Made by a program: the position numbers and the translations under genes. The notes under the pieces are model-generated. The model made no database searches. It was not told where the DNA came from and was given only the letters and a program-made list of their open reading frames with translations. Positions 9,650 through 18,412 of a stretch of 64,000 bases of DNA are shown here, piece after piece. Position 1 is the stretch's first letter; every line of letters starts with the position of its first letter. This DNA comes from Clostridia bacterium. Its GTDB lineage: Bacteria; Bacillota; Clostridia; Lachnospirales; Lachnospiraceae. Where the stretch lies: assembly GCA_910575625.1 (NCBI GenBank), contig CAJTFD010000014.1, forward strand, positions 58,277-122,276, read 5' to 3'.

Positions 9650-10864
9650 ATGTTTAAGATCAACGATAACTATCTGAAACTCCCGGGGAGCTATCTTTTT
9701 TCCACGATCGGAAAAAAGGTAGCCGCATTTACGCAGGACAACCCGGATAAAGAGATCATCCGTCTGGGGATCGGGGATGTGACACAGCCGCTGGCTCCGG
9801 CCATCATCCAGGCCCTGCACAGTGCCGTGGATGAGATGGCGCAGGCAGAGACTTTCCATGGCTATGCGCCGGATCTGGGCTATGAGTTCTTACGGGATAC
9901 CATCGCCAAAAACGATTACCAGTCCAGGGGATGCCAGATCGCAGCCGATGAGATCTTCGTATCCGACGGGGCGAAGTGTGATTCCGCCAACATACAGGAG
10001 ATCTTCAGCCAGGACAGCAAGATCGCGGTCTGCGATCCGGTCTATCCCGTATACGTGGACAGCAACGTGATGGCCGGACGGACAGGGACATACGATCCCA
10101 AGACGGAGACATGGAGCGATGTGATCTACATGCCCTGCACGGCGGACAATGATTTCGTACCGGCCTTCCCGAAAGAGACACCGGATCTGATCTACCTGTG
10201 CTATCCCAACAACCCCACCGGTTCCACACTGACTAAGAGCCAGCTCCAGGAGTGGGTGGATTACGCCAACAAAAACGGCGCGGTGATCATCTACGATGCC
10301 GCATACGAGGCATATATCTCCCAGGAGGATGTGCCGCATACGATCTACGAGTGCGAAGGGGCAAGGACATGCGCCATCGAGCTGCGCAGCTTTTCCAAAA
10401 ATGCCGGCTTCACCGGGACCCGTCTGGGCTTCACCGTGCTGCCCAAAGACTTGAAATGCGGGGATGTCTCCCTCCATGCGCTGTGGGCCAGGAGGCACGG
10501 GACAAAATACAACGGCGCGCCCTACATCGTCCAGAAAGCGGGAGAGGCCGTCTACTCAGAGGCGGGCAAAGCCCAGTTAAAAGAACAGGTGGCGTATTAT
10601 ATGCGCAATGCCTCGGTGATCTTAGAGGGATTAAAAGAGGCCGGTTATCAGGTATCCGGCGGTGTGGATGCGCCCTACATCTGGATGCAGACGCCGAAGG
10701 GCATGGATTCCTGGTCATTCTTCGACTATCTCCTGGAGAAAGCGAACGTGGTGGGTACCCCGGGTTCTGGATTTGGGCCCAGCGGGGAAGGATGTTTCAG
10801 GCTGACGGCTTTCGGCTCCTATGAAAATACATTGGCGGCGATGGAGCGCATCAAGAGATTATAA
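9650..10864 (+). CDS. dapL: LL-diaminopimelate aminotransferase
   Basis: PLP enzyme that makes LL-diaminopimelate directly from tetrahydrodipicolinate and glutamate, by-passing the succinylase and acetylase steps. It is 404 residues, the family length. Visible are the N-terminal INDNYLKLPGSYLFSTI, the substrate loop LGIGDVTQPL, the cofactor-binding CYPNNPTG, and the Schiff-base lysine in SFSKNAGFTGTRLGF. AGGAGG lies 7 bases before ATG 9650. With dapF upstream this is a complete entry to meso-DAP. gatC follows after 15 bases, so dapL-gatCAB may form one transcript. Confidence 0.96.
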   Translation: MFKINDNYLKLPGSYLFSTIGKKVAAFTQDNPDKEIIRLGIGDVTQPLAPAIIQALHSAVDEMAQAETFHGYAPDLGYEFLRDTIAKNDYQSRGCQIAADEIFVSDGAKCDSANIQEIFSQDSKIAVCDPVYPVYVDSNVMAGRTGTYDPKTETWSDVIYMPCTADNDFVPAFPKETPDLIYLCYPNNPTGSTLTKSQLQEWVDYANKNGAVIIYDAAYEAYISQEDVPHTIYECEGARTCAIELRSFSKNAGFTGTRLGFTVLPKDLKCGDVSLHALWARRHGTKYNGAPYIVQKAGEAVYSEAGKAQLKEQVAYYMRNASVILEGLKEAGYQVSGGVDAPYIWMQTPKGMDSWSFFDYLLEKANVVGTPGSGFGPSGEGCFRLTAFGSYENTLAAMERIKRL

Positions 10865-10879
10865 GGAGAGGATTTAACT

Positions 10880-11173
10880 ATGGCAAATGTGATCAGTGAT
10901 GAGACCATTGACTATGTAGGCATCTTATCAAAACTGGAACTCTCAGAACAGGAAAAAGAGCAGGCCAAGAAAGACATGGGCCGGATGCTGGATTACATCG
11001 ATAAATTAAATGAACTGGACACCAGCCAGGCAGAGCCCATGTCCCATGTATTCCCTGTACACAATGTTTTCAGGGAAGATGTTGTGACCAACGAAGATCT
11101 GCGGGAGGAGATCCTGGCCAATGCACCGGAACAAAAAGAAGGGCAGTTCGAGGTGCCGAAAACGGTAGAATGA
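10880..11173 (+). CDS. gatC: Glutamyl-tRNA(Gln)/aspartyl-tRNA(Asn) amidotransferase subunit C
   Basis: Small subunit of 97 residues that wraps around GatA and GatB and stabilises the complex. The typical features are the N-terminal helix ([19 protein letters not shown]), the central [12 protein letters not shown] and the C-terminal strand with ENAPEQ-like [17 protein letters not shown]. It is first of three adjacent genes; gatA starts 15 bases after its stop. GAGAGGA precedes the ATG. Confidence 0.95.
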   Translation: MANVISDETIDYVGILSKLELSEQEKEQAKKDMGRMLDYIDKLNELDTSQAEPMSHVFPVHNVFREDVVTNEDLREEILANAPEQKEGQFEVPKTVE

Positions 11174-11188
11174 CGATGGAGGAAGACT

Positions 11189-12658
11189 ATGGACATATTG
11201 GATCTGACAGCCGTCCGGCTGAGTGAGAAGATCAAAGGAGGGGAACTCTCAGCCGTGGAAGCGACCAAAGCTGTGCTGGGACAGATTTCTTCTGTTGAGG
11301 ACCATTACCACTGCTATGTGACGGTGGAAGAGGAAAAAGCCCTCAGACAGGCAGAACAGGTGCAGGAAAAGATTAAAGCCGGGGAATTGAGCGGTCCGCT
11401 GGCCGGGGTGCCGGTGGCCATCAAAGATAATATATGCACAGAAGGGATGCGCACCACCTGCAGCTCCCGCATATTATACAATTTTATCCCCACATACACC
11501 GCCACGGCGGCAAAAGCCCTGAAGGAAGCCGGAGCCATCGTCCTTGGCAAGACGAACATGGATGAATTTGCCATGGGCAGCACCACGGAGACTTCCTATT
11601 ACGGTGTTACGAAAAATCCCTGGAACCCGGAGCATGTGCCCGGCGGCTCCTCCGGCGGCTCCTGCGCGGCGGTGGCGGCCCGGGAGGCTTTCTGCGCCCT
11701 TGGCTCAGACACAGGCGGTTCCATCCGTCAGCCCAGTTCTTTTTGCGGCGTGACGGGCTTAAAACCCACTTACGGCACGGTTTCCCGGTACGGCCTGATC
11801 GCCTATGGATCCTCCCTGGACCAGATCGGGCCGGTGGCAAAGGATGTGGCGGACTGCGCCGCGCTTTTGGAAGTTTTGGCCGTGCACGACCCGAAAGACA
11901 GCACATCGGTCCGGAGGGAGGAGACGGATTTCACAGCGGCTCTGGTCCAGGATGTGAAAGGGATGCGCATCGGGATCCCGAAAGATTACATGGGAGAGGG
12001 ATTGGATCCGCAGGTGCGGGAGGCCGTGGAACAGGCGGCGAAAGTCCTGGAAGAACAGGGGGCCATCGTGGAGGGATTTGACTTAAGTCTGGTGGAATAC
12101 GCGATCCCCGCCTACTACGTGATCGCATCCGCGGAGGCAAGCTCCAATCTCTCCCGGTTTGACGGGGTAAAATACGGCTACCGCACAGAAGACTATGAAG
12201 GTCTGCACAATATGTATAAGAAGACCCGCTCCGAAGGCTTCGGCGAGGAGGTCAAACGCCGGATCATGCTGGGTTCGTTTGTCTTGAGTTCCGGGTATTA
12301 CGACGCGTATTATCTGAAAGCCCTGCGCACGAAAGCCCTGATCAAACAGGCTTTTGACCGTGCTTTTGAGAAATACGACGTGATCTTAGGACCCACGGCT
12401 CCGACGACAGCTCCACGATTGGGAGAGAGCTTAAAAGACCCGCTCCAGATGTATCTGGGCGATATCTATACAGTTTCCGTGAACCTGGCGGGACTCCCGG
12501 GGATGAGTGTGCCCTATGGGATCGATGACAAAGGTCTGCCCATCGGGGTCCAGTTCATCGGGGATGCGTTCCAGGAGAACAAAGTGATCCGGGCCGGATA
12601 TGCCCTGGAACAGACCCGGGAATGGCAGATGCCCGATACGAAGAAAGGGGGGAGATGA
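11189..12658 (+). CDS. gatA: Glutamyl-tRNA(Gln) amidotransferase subunit A
   Basis: Amidase-signature subunit that releases ammonia from glutamine for transamidation of Glu-tRNA(Gln) or Asp-tRNA(Asn). The protein is 489 residues. The Ser-cisSer-Lys triad is present: lysine in VPVAIKDNIC, and the serines in the glycine/serine-rich loop GGSSGGSCAAVAA. The motif GSDTGGSIRQPSSFCG follows as usual. It lies one base before gatB, so translation is probably coupled. This system implies that the organism lacks or does not rely on GlnRS and/or AsnRS (family knowledge). Confidence 0.96.
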   Translation: MDILDLTAVRLSEKIKGGELSAVEATKAVLGQISSVEDHYHCYVTVEEEKALRQAEQVQEKIKAGELSGPLAGVPVAIKDNICTEGMRTTCSSRILYNFIPTYTATAAKALKEAGAIVLGKTNMDEFAMGSTTETSYYGVTKNPWNPEHVPGGSSGGSCAAVAAREAFCALGSDTGGSIRQPSSFCGVTGLKPTYGTVSRYGLIAYGSSLDQIGPVAKDVADCAALLEVLAVHDPKDSTSVRREETDFTAALVQDVKGMRIGIPKDYMGEGLDPQVREAVEQAAKVLEEQGAIVEGFDLSLVEYAIPAYYVIASAEASSNLSRFDGVKYGYRTEDYEGLHNMYKKTRSEGFGEEVKRRIMLGSFVLSSGYYDAYYLKALRTKALIKQAFDRAFEKYDVILGPTAPTTAPRLGESLKDPLQMYLGDIYTVSVNLAGLPGMSVPYGIDDKGLPIGVQFIGDAFQENKVIRAGYALEQTREWQMPDTKKGGR

Positions 12659-12659
12659 G

Positions 12660-14096
12660 ATGGCAAGGGAATACGAGACAGTCATCGGCCTGGAGGTACA
12701 CGTGGAACTGGCCACGAAGACAAAGATATTCTGCGGCTGTTCCACAGAATTTGGAGGCGCGCCCAACACCCACACCTGTCCGGTGTGTACAGGCATGCCA
12801 GGCTCCCTTCCGGTGCTGAATAAGCAGGTAGTGGAGTACGCCATGGCTGTGGGACTGGCCACGGATTGTCAGATCCACCAGAAATGTAAATTTGACCGGA
12901 AGAATTATTTTTATCCGGATAATCCGCAGAATTACCAGATCTCCCAGTTGTATCTTCCGATCTGTCACGACGGCTGGGTGGAGATCGAGACGGAAGAGGG
13001 CAGGAAAAAAATAGGCATCCATGAGATCCACATGGAGGAGGACGCAGGGAAATTGATCCACGACGAGTGGGGCGAGTGCTCCCTGGTGGATTTTAACCGA
13101 AGCGGCGTGCCCCTGATCGAGATCGTATCCGAGCCGGATATGCGCAGCGCCGAGGAAGTGATCGCCTACTTGGATAAACTGCGCCTGATCATCCAGTATC
13201 TGGGCGCGTCCGACTGTAAATTACAGGAGGGCTCCATGCGGGCGGATGTGAACCTGTCCGTACGGGAAAAAGGCAGTGAGGTTTTTGGCACCCGCACCGA
13301 GATGAAGAACTTAAATTCATTTAAAGCCATCGCCCGGGCCATCGAGGGCGAGAAAAACCGCCAGATCGATCTTCTGGAGGAGGGCCATGCGGTGATCCAG
13401 GAGACCAGGCGGTGGGATGACACCAAGGAATCCTCCTATCCGATGCGTTCCAAGGAAGACGCACAGGATTACCGCTATTTTCCGGACCCGGATCTTGTGC
13501 CCATCGTGATCAGCGACGAGTGGTTAGATCAGATCCGCGGCCGCCAGCCAGAGCTGCGCACGGAAAAACTAGAGCGTTACAAAGAGGAATTTGATATCCC
13601 GCAGTATGACGCCCAGATCCTGACAAGCTCCAAGAAACTGGCGGATATCTTCGAGGCCACGACGGCGATCTGCCAGAAACCGAAGAAGGTGTCCAACTGG
13701 CTGATGGGCGAGACCCTGCGGCTGTTAAAAGAGCATAGCCAGGAACCGGAGGACCTGGCCTTTTCGCCGGAGAATCTGGCGAAACTGATCAGTCTGACCG
13801 AGGAAGGGACGATCAACAATAAGGCGGCAAAAGAAGTGTTTGAGCAGGTTTTTGCGGAGGACATCGATCCGGAGGTCTATGTGGAGGAACACGGATTGAA
13901 GTCGGTCAGCGACGAGGGCGAACTGCGCCGCGTCATCGAAGAGATCGTGACGGCGAATCCCCAGTCTGTGGCAGATTATAAAAGCGGTAAGAAAAAGGCC
14001 ATCGGCTTCTTAGTGGGCCAGACCATGAAAGCGATGAAAGGAAAAGCTGACCCGGGAGCGGTCAATAAGATCCTGGCGGAAATATTAGAGAAGTAA
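12660..14096 (+). CDS. gatB: Glutamyl-tRNA(Gln) amidotransferase subunit B
   Basis: Kinase/transamidase subunit that phosphorylates the misacylated Glu or Asp and binds tRNA. It is 478 residues. The cradle domain starts EYETVIGLEVHVELATKTK and includes the zinc-type cysteines CGCSTEF and CPVC; the helical and YqeY-like tail domains end NKILAEILEK. ATG 12660 was chosen because the GGGGGAG before it overlaps the end of gatA and this gives the family N-terminus MAREYET. The stop TAA (14094-14096) lies inside the first unit of a tandem structured repeat. Confidence 0.96.
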   Translation: MAREYETVIGLEVHVELATKTKIFCGCSTEFGGAPNTHTCPVCTGMPGSLPVLNKQVVEYAMAVGLATDCQIHQKCKFDRKNYFYPDNPQNYQISQLYLPICHDGWVEIETEEGRKKIGIHEIHMEEDAGKLIHDEWGECSLVDFNRSGVPLIEIVSEPDMRSAEEVIAYLDKLRLIIQYLGASDCKLQEGSMRADVNLSVREKGSEVFGTRTEMKNLNSFKAIARAIEGEKNRQIDLLEEGHAVIQETRRWDDTKESSYPMRSKEDAQDYRYFPDPDLVPIVISDEWLDQIRGRQPELRTEKLERYKEEFDIPQYDAQILTSSKKLADIFEATTAICQKPKKVSNWLMGETLRLLKEHSQEPEDLAFSPENLAKLISLTEEGTINNKAAKEVFEQVFAEDIDPEVYVEEHGLKSVSDEGELRRVIEEIVTANPQSVADYKSGKKKAIGFLVGQTMKAMKGKADPGAVNKILAEILEK

Positions 14097-14263
14097 ACTG
14101 ACATGCCGCCTGACGGCGGCATCACCATAAATGAAAGTCAGCTGCCACCTGTATTCATGATCCGGGCTATCGCCCTACTCATTCATACAGGTCAGCCCGT
14201 CAAATGTCAGGCCGAGTGTGCAGACAAGTCTGCCCATCGACCTGCCGCTTGCCGGGACTTTCA
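14091..14263 (+). repeat. Tandem structured repeat, copy 1
   Basis: First of two direct copies that both begin AAGTAAACTGACATG and end CGGGACTTTCA. Three helices are visible: H1 GCCGCC-TGAC-GGCGGC (14105-14120, extendable by AT/AT), H2 CCTGTAT (14148-14154) with ATACAGG (14185-14191) enclosing GGGC/GCCC, and H3 CAGAC-AA-GTCTG (14221-14232). A longer-range pairing CTGACAT (14099-14105) with ATGTCAG (14204-14210) is also possible. It carries no open reading frame of note. It starts within the last codon of gatB. Confidence 0.8.
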
Positions 14264-14466
14264 AAGTAAACTGACATGTCGCCTAACGGCGACATCACCA
14301 TGGATGAAAGCCAGCTGTTCCGTGCCTCTGGCACTCCCACAGCTGCCAGGTGTATTCACAATCCGGGCTGTCGCCCTACTTGTTCATACACCTTAGCCCG
14401 TCAAATGTCTGAATGACTGGTCAAGCAAGCTTGCCCATCCATCCAGCCGCTTGTCGGGACTTTCAA
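14264..14466 (+). repeat. Tandem structured repeat, copy 2
   Basis: Second copy, about 29 bases longer. The helices are conserved although the bases differ: H1 GTCGCC-TAAC-GGCGAC (14278-14293), H2 AGGTGTAT (14348-14355) with ATACACCT (14386-14393) enclosing GGGC/GCCC, H3 CAAGC-AA-GCTTG (14422-14433). The extra length is a hairpin inserted before H2: CAGCTGT (14312-14318) and ACAGCTG (14339-14345) around GTGCC-TCT-GGCAC. It ends about 20 bases before the MATE start. Together the two copies fill the 390-bp gap; no gene is seen there. Confidence 0.8.
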
Positions 14467-14486
14467 AGTAAATAGGAAATGGAAAT

Positions 14487-15827
14487 ATGGAAAAGAAGCG
14501 ATTTTACAGAACGGTGGCTGCGCTGGTATTGCCCATTGCGATCCAGAACCTGATCAATGTCGGCGTGACCTCCGCAGATGTGATCATGCTCGGCAAAGTG
14601 GGGGAGACGGTCTTATCCGCCTCCTCTTTGGCAGGGCAGATCTATTTTATCATGACACTGATCTTCTTCGGGCTCACGTCGGGGGCGGCGGTGCTCACGG
14701 CCCAGTATTGGGGAAAAGGGGATACCCGGACCATTGAGAAGGTGTTGGGGATCACCATGCGTATCGGGATCTTGGTGTCTGTGGTGTTCACCTTGGCCGT
14801 GTGGACGGCTCCGGAACTTTTGATGCGGATCTTCACCGCGGAGCCGGAGGTGATCGTACAGGGGGTGCGGTATTTGAAGATCATCTCCTGTTCCTATGTG
14901 GTCTCCGGGATCACGATCGTGTATTTTAACGTGATGCGCAGTGTGGAGCGGGTGGTGATCGCCACGGTGACCTACGGCATCTCCCTGGTGATCAATGTGG
15001 TATGCAATGCGATATTTATCTTCGGATTCTTTGGCGTACCGGCCATGGGGATCCGGGGGGCGGCGCTGGGGACGCTGATCGCACGTATCTTTGAGATCTG
15101 TGTGGTGGTGGTCTATGGATGGAAGTTTAACGATACGGTGCGGTTTCACATAAAAGATCTGTTTGCGAAGGATCCCCTTCTGCATAAAGATTTCCTAAAA
15201 TATTCCATGCCGGTCATGATAAACGAGCTGGCCTGGGGCGCAGGGATGGCTGCGATCACCGCGATCGTGGGGCATCTGGGCAGCGCGGCGGTGGCGGCCC
15301 ATTCCGTGACCCAGGTGAGCCGTCAGCTGGCCATGGTGGTGAGCATGGGTGTGGCCGCTTCGGCTGCCATTGTGTGCGGAAAGGCCATCGGGGAACAGAA
15401 GGAAGATCTGGCGAGGATCTATGCGGCCCGTTTTACTAAGTTGGCCGCAGGGCTGGGCGTGGCCGGGGGCGTACTGATCCTGGTGATCTCGCCGGTGGCC
15501 AGGGCGCTGCTGAATCTGTCGGACCAGGCCAGGTCCTATCTGGGTTTTATGATGTGTGTGATGGCGGTCCTGACCGTGTGCCAGTCGCTGAACTGCGTCT
15601 GGATCGTGGGCATTTTCCGCTCCGGCGGGGATACGAAATATGGGCTTTATCTGGATGGGCTCTCCCTGTGGGGCGGGGCGATCTTGTTGGGGATCATCGG
15701 CGGGTTTGTGCTGCATATCCCTATGCCCTGGCTGTACATGGTACTCTGCTGCGATGAAGTGCTGAAACTGCCGTTTTCTCTCCGGCGGTATAAGTCTTAT
15801 AAGTGGCTGGCAAATGTGACCCGGTAA
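14487..15827 (+). CDS. MATE-family multidrug/cation antiporter
   Basis: Membrane exporter of 446 residues with about 12 hydrophobic helices in two similar halves, typical of the NorM/DinF type that expels organic cations or drugs in exchange for Na+ or H+. The N-terminal half starts RTVAALVLPIAIQNLINVG and has VGETVLSASSLAGQI; the second half starts MPVMINELAWGAGMAAITAI. The ribosome site is weak (AGGAAA). Substrate unknown. It follows the tandem repeat, and its last four codons and stop lie in a 29-bp inverted repeat. Confidence 0.9.
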   Translation: MEKKRFYRTVAALVLPIAIQNLINVGVTSADVIMLGKVGETVLSASSLAGQIYFIMTLIFFGLTSGAAVLTAQYWGKGDTRTIEKVLGITMRIGILVSVVFTLAVWTAPELLMRIFTAEPEVIVQGVRYLKIISCSYVVSGITIVYFNVMRSVERVVIATVTYGISLVINVVCNAIFIFGFFGVPAMGIRGAALGTLIARIFEICVVVVYGWKFNDTVRFHIKDLFAKDPLLHKDFLKYSMPVMINELAWGAGMAAITAIVGHLGSAAVAAHSVTQVSRQLAMVVSMGVAASAAIVCGKAIGEQKEDLARIYAARFTKLAAGLGVAGGVLILVISPVARALLNLSDQARSYLGFMMCVMAVLTVCQSLNCVWIVGIFRSGGDTKYGLYLDGLSLWGGAILLGIIGGFVLHIPMPWLYMVLCCDEVLKLPFSLRRYKSYKWLANVTR

Positions 15828-15883
15828 AATGGCAGGGCCGTATGAGCAGATTGTTCATACGGCCCTGCCATTTTACCGGGTCA
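15817..15883. terminator. Very long perfect inverted repeat acting as terminator
   Basis: A 29-bp perfect stem: 15817-15845 pairs with 15855-15883 around a 9-nt loop. The middle of the stem is a classical A-tract / GC stem / T-tract (AAAATGGCAGGGCC ... GGCCCTGCCATTTT). Pairing then continues beyond the T-tract (ACCGGGTCA) into the end of the MATE coding sequence, which is unusual. Confidence 0.8.
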
Positions 15884-15886
15884 TAT

Positions 15887-15905
15887 TAGAGTGTGTCTGA
15901 AAACC
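15887..15905 (+). repeat. 19-bp dispersed repeat, copy B
   Basis: Differs from 8457-8475 at one base. Here it follows directly on the long inverted repeat behind the MATE gene. The rest of the gap to 16041 is AT-rich; TATGAT at 15993-15998 could be a -10 box for the UroD-like gene, without a convincing -35. Confidence 0.5.
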
Positions 15906-16041
15906 GCTTTTGGTCAAAGGATACCAAATATGCTGATCCTAAACGGCTAGATCTTGTATTTTGGGTCTGATTAAAAAAAGCCCTAAAAGAGGTATGATCA
16001 TATCAGCAAGAAACTCTATATAAAGGGGGAAGAAAAGCAAG

Positions 16042-17094
16042 ATGAAGATACCGTTTGACAAAGAAGAATTAAAGGATGTGGGTATGTGGAAGCCCGTTCC
16101 GAAGCCTTACGGAGTGCCGGCCTATCCCATGCGTAGATTCAATACGCCGATCACGCCGAAAGAGAATTTTCTTATGGTCTGCCGTAAGGAAACACCGGTA
16201 TGGATGCCAAATGCGACTGTGGACTTTAACGCCATCCAGCCAGAGATCATGGCGGATGCTTACGCAAGGAATCATGGTGGAAAGGACTGGTTTGGGATCG
16301 AATGGCAGTTTGATGCGGCTTCCAATGCAGCCATGGTAAAGCCAGGCACGAGAAGGCTTTCAGATATCACAAAATGGAGGGAAGAGCTGGAATTTCCCGA
16401 TCTGCAGGCGATCGACTGGGAGAAAGACTACAAGGAAAATTATGCAGATCTTATGGAGCCGGAGCGGGCTACATTGTTTATGATCGTAAATGGGTGTTTT
16501 GAGCGCCTGGCTGACCTGGCTGGTTTTATGGATGCGTTCAGCTATCTGCTGGAAGAGCCGGAAGAGGTGGGGGAGCTGTTTGCCAGATTTACGGATATGC
16601 ACATTGAGTTGATGGGGATCGCCAAGGAATATTATGGAGCAGATGCGATCACCTTCCACGATGATATGGGGACGCAGATTAATTCATTTATGTCACCGGA
16701 TACATTCAGGGAAGTGCTGCTGCCCCATTATCAGCGTATGAACGCGGCTGCCCATGAGATGGGGTTGTATGTTAATTTCCATTCCTGCGGATGTGTGGGG
16801 AACCAGATGGAGAATTTTTGTGATGCAGAGTTTGATTTCTGGGAAGGCCAGGAGAACTGTAACGACAAAGTGAGCCTGTTAAAGCAGACGACAGACCGTA
16901 TGGGGCAATTGAGCGTATTTGCGCCGCCGCCAGGGATGGACGATGAGGAACTGAAAAAATATGTCATCGCCCATGTCCAGACCATGGCTGAGGCGGGAAG
17001 ATACATTGCGTGGTATGTCAACACATACCCTGAGAGCAGTGTGGATGTGAATGAATTGATCTATGTCACCAGCAGGGGATTTTACAGTAGGTAA
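16042..17094 (+). CDS. UroD/MtaA-type methyltransferase-like protein (paralog 1)
   Basis: Protein of 350 residues of the uroporphyrinogen decarboxylase superfamily, in the branch that includes corrinoid methyltransferases (MtaA, CmuA, vanillate demethylase MtvB/OdmB). Landmarks are the N-terminal ITPKENFLMVCRKETPVWMP, IDWEKDY (124-130), FHDDMG (205-210) and the probable metal-binding FHSCGC (246-251). It is not a haem-synthesis UroD: the arginine-rich N-terminal loop of HemE is absent. AAAGGGGGAAG precedes ATG 16042. It heads a cluster with an MFS carrier, an APC permease and two more paralogs, with no corrinoid protein nearby. A methyl-transfer or demethylation role is inference; the substrate is unknown. 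Confidence 0.8.
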   Translation: MKIPFDKEELKDVGMWKPVPKPYGVPAYPMRRFNTPITPKENFLMVCRKETPVWMPNATVDFNAIQPEIMADAYARNHGGKDWFGIEWQFDAASNAAMVKPGTRRLSDITKWREELEFPDLQAIDWEKDYKENYADLMEPERATLFMIVNGCFERLADLAGFMDAFSYLLEEPEEVGELFARFTDMHIELMGIAKEYYGADAITFHDDMGTQINSFMSPDTFREVLLPHYQRMNAAAHEMGLYVNFHSCGCVGNQMENFCDAEFDFWEGQENCNDKVSLLKQTTDRMGQLSVFAPPPGMDDEELKKYVIAHVQTMAEAGRYIAWYVNTYPESSVDVNELIYVTSRGFYSR

Positions 17095-17105
17095 GGCAGG
17101 ATGTT

Positions 17106-17162
17106 ATGACGCCAAAAGAGAACATGCTCCGTGTTCAGGAAATACGGAAGAGATTTTTATAA
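17106..17162 (+). pseudogene. 18-codon remnant of a fourth UroD-like gene start
   Basis: ATG 17106 reads MTPKENMLRVQEIRKRFL and stops. The first nine residues match the family start seen in the neighbours (ITPKENFLM, ISPRENLLR, MITAKENILM). The homology then ends abruptly, as if the rest had been deleted. It lies 11 bases after paralog 1 and 18 before the MFS gene. It could alternatively be a short upstream reading frame of the MFS gene. Confidence 0.45.
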
Positions 17163-17180
17163 AACGAGGGGGATTTAAAC

Positions 17181-18374
17181 ATGACGGAACGAACAGGAAA
17201 AAAATACGGCGCTGCAGTCAAGGCGGCAACTTTGTGCGTGGCGCTCCTTATGTACACGACCAGTATGACAACGCCGGCATTGGCAGAGATAGCAAAGGCA
17301 TTTCCAGATGCCAGTGGAGAAACTGTGAAATTGATCAGTTCCATCCCATCGCTGATGCTGTGTATCTTCTCATTGGTGTCAGGGTGGATGACGACAAAGA
17401 TATCGATCAAAAGATCGATCTTGGTCGCGTCTGCATTGATCTTTGTGGGTGTATTCCCGGCATTTTTCGGCGGGATGGGATTTATCATCGCGACAAGGGT
17501 CATCTTTGGCGCTGGCTACGGCTTGGTTTTCCCATTGGCGTCTGCGGTGGTGACAGATCTGTTTGAAGGCAGTACGAAAGATACGATGATGGGCTGGAAA
17601 AGCGCGGTGGGCGCCGCGGCCGGCGTAGTATTCCAGTCATTGGGAGGTATATTGACGGCTTATAGCTGGAGATATGCATTCCTGGGATTTTTGCTGGTGA
17701 TCCCCATTGTGCTCATTGTTTTATTTGTCCTTCCTGATACAGGGGTGAAGACAAAAGTGCAGACTGCGGAAAAGAAAGGCGATGGCAAGAAATTCACGTC
17801 TGCATTGTTTATCTGCGGCTTGGTGGGATTTTTACTGAATGCGGTCCAGTTTTCTTATATGCAGAATATGGCGATGTTCATAGCGGCAGATGAGATCGGG
17901 AGTGCACTGGATGCCGCGAATGTCTTGAGCACATTTACAGCTGCCTCCTTTGTGGCGGGCCTGATCTATGTGGGATTTGCAAAGATATTTAAAAAATTCA
18001 CACCTGCATTGGCGATCCTTTTAGTTGGATGCGCCTTTGGGATCGCTATGAATGCGAAAAGCCTCCCAATGCTTTTTATCTCAGCTGTTGTGTTCGGCTT
18101 TGGATTTGGGTTTACGAATCCGTCACTTACTTTAAAGGCGGCCTCTGGCGTTACGGATGGGGCTTATACCCCGATGGCGATCTCGATCTATGTATGCTGC
18201 ACGGGTATCGGACAGTTTATGTCGGCTTACATTTTGAGATTCTTGAGGAATGTCTCCGGCATGACGGAGGGAAGGGCGGACTGGAAGATCGCGTGTGTGT
18301 CGATCATCACCGGCGCCGTGATCGGGTTGATCTGTCTGGCTGTTTTTGGCAATAAAAAAGAGGCCAATGCCTGA
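17181..18374 (+). CDS. MFS transporter
   Basis: Major facilitator carrier, 397 residues, about 12 hydrophobic helices, with a central charged loop (PDTGVKTKVQTAEKKGDGKKF) between the two six-helix halves. Loop 2-3 reads GWMTTKISIKRSI, a divergent form of the MFS motif A. GAGGGGGA stands 8 bases before ATG 17181. Lying inside the UroD-like cluster, it probably imports the methylated or otherwise modified substrate, or exports the product; this is by position only. Confidence 0.88.
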   Translation: MTERTGKKYGAAVKAATLCVALLMYTTSMTTPALAEIAKAFPDASGETVKLISSIPSLMLCIFSLVSGWMTTKISIKRSILVASALIFVGVFPAFFGGMGFIIATRVIFGAGYGLVFPLASAVVTDLFEGSTKDTMMGWKSAVGAAAGVVFQSLGGILTAYSWRYAFLGFLLVIPIVLIVLFVLPDTGVKTKVQTAEKKGDGKKFTSALFICGLVGFLLNAVQFSYMQNMAMFIAADEIGSALDAANVLSTFTAASFVAGLIYVGFAKIFKKFTPALAILLVGCAFGIAMNAKSLPMLFISAVVFGFGFGFTNPSLTLKAASGVTDGAYTPMAISIYVCCTGIGQFMSAYILRFLRNVSGMTEGRADWKIACVSIITGAVIGLICLAVFGNKKEANA

Positions 18375-18412
18375 TCGGCAGGCATATGGATCTGTGTACT
18401 TTAGGATAAGGG

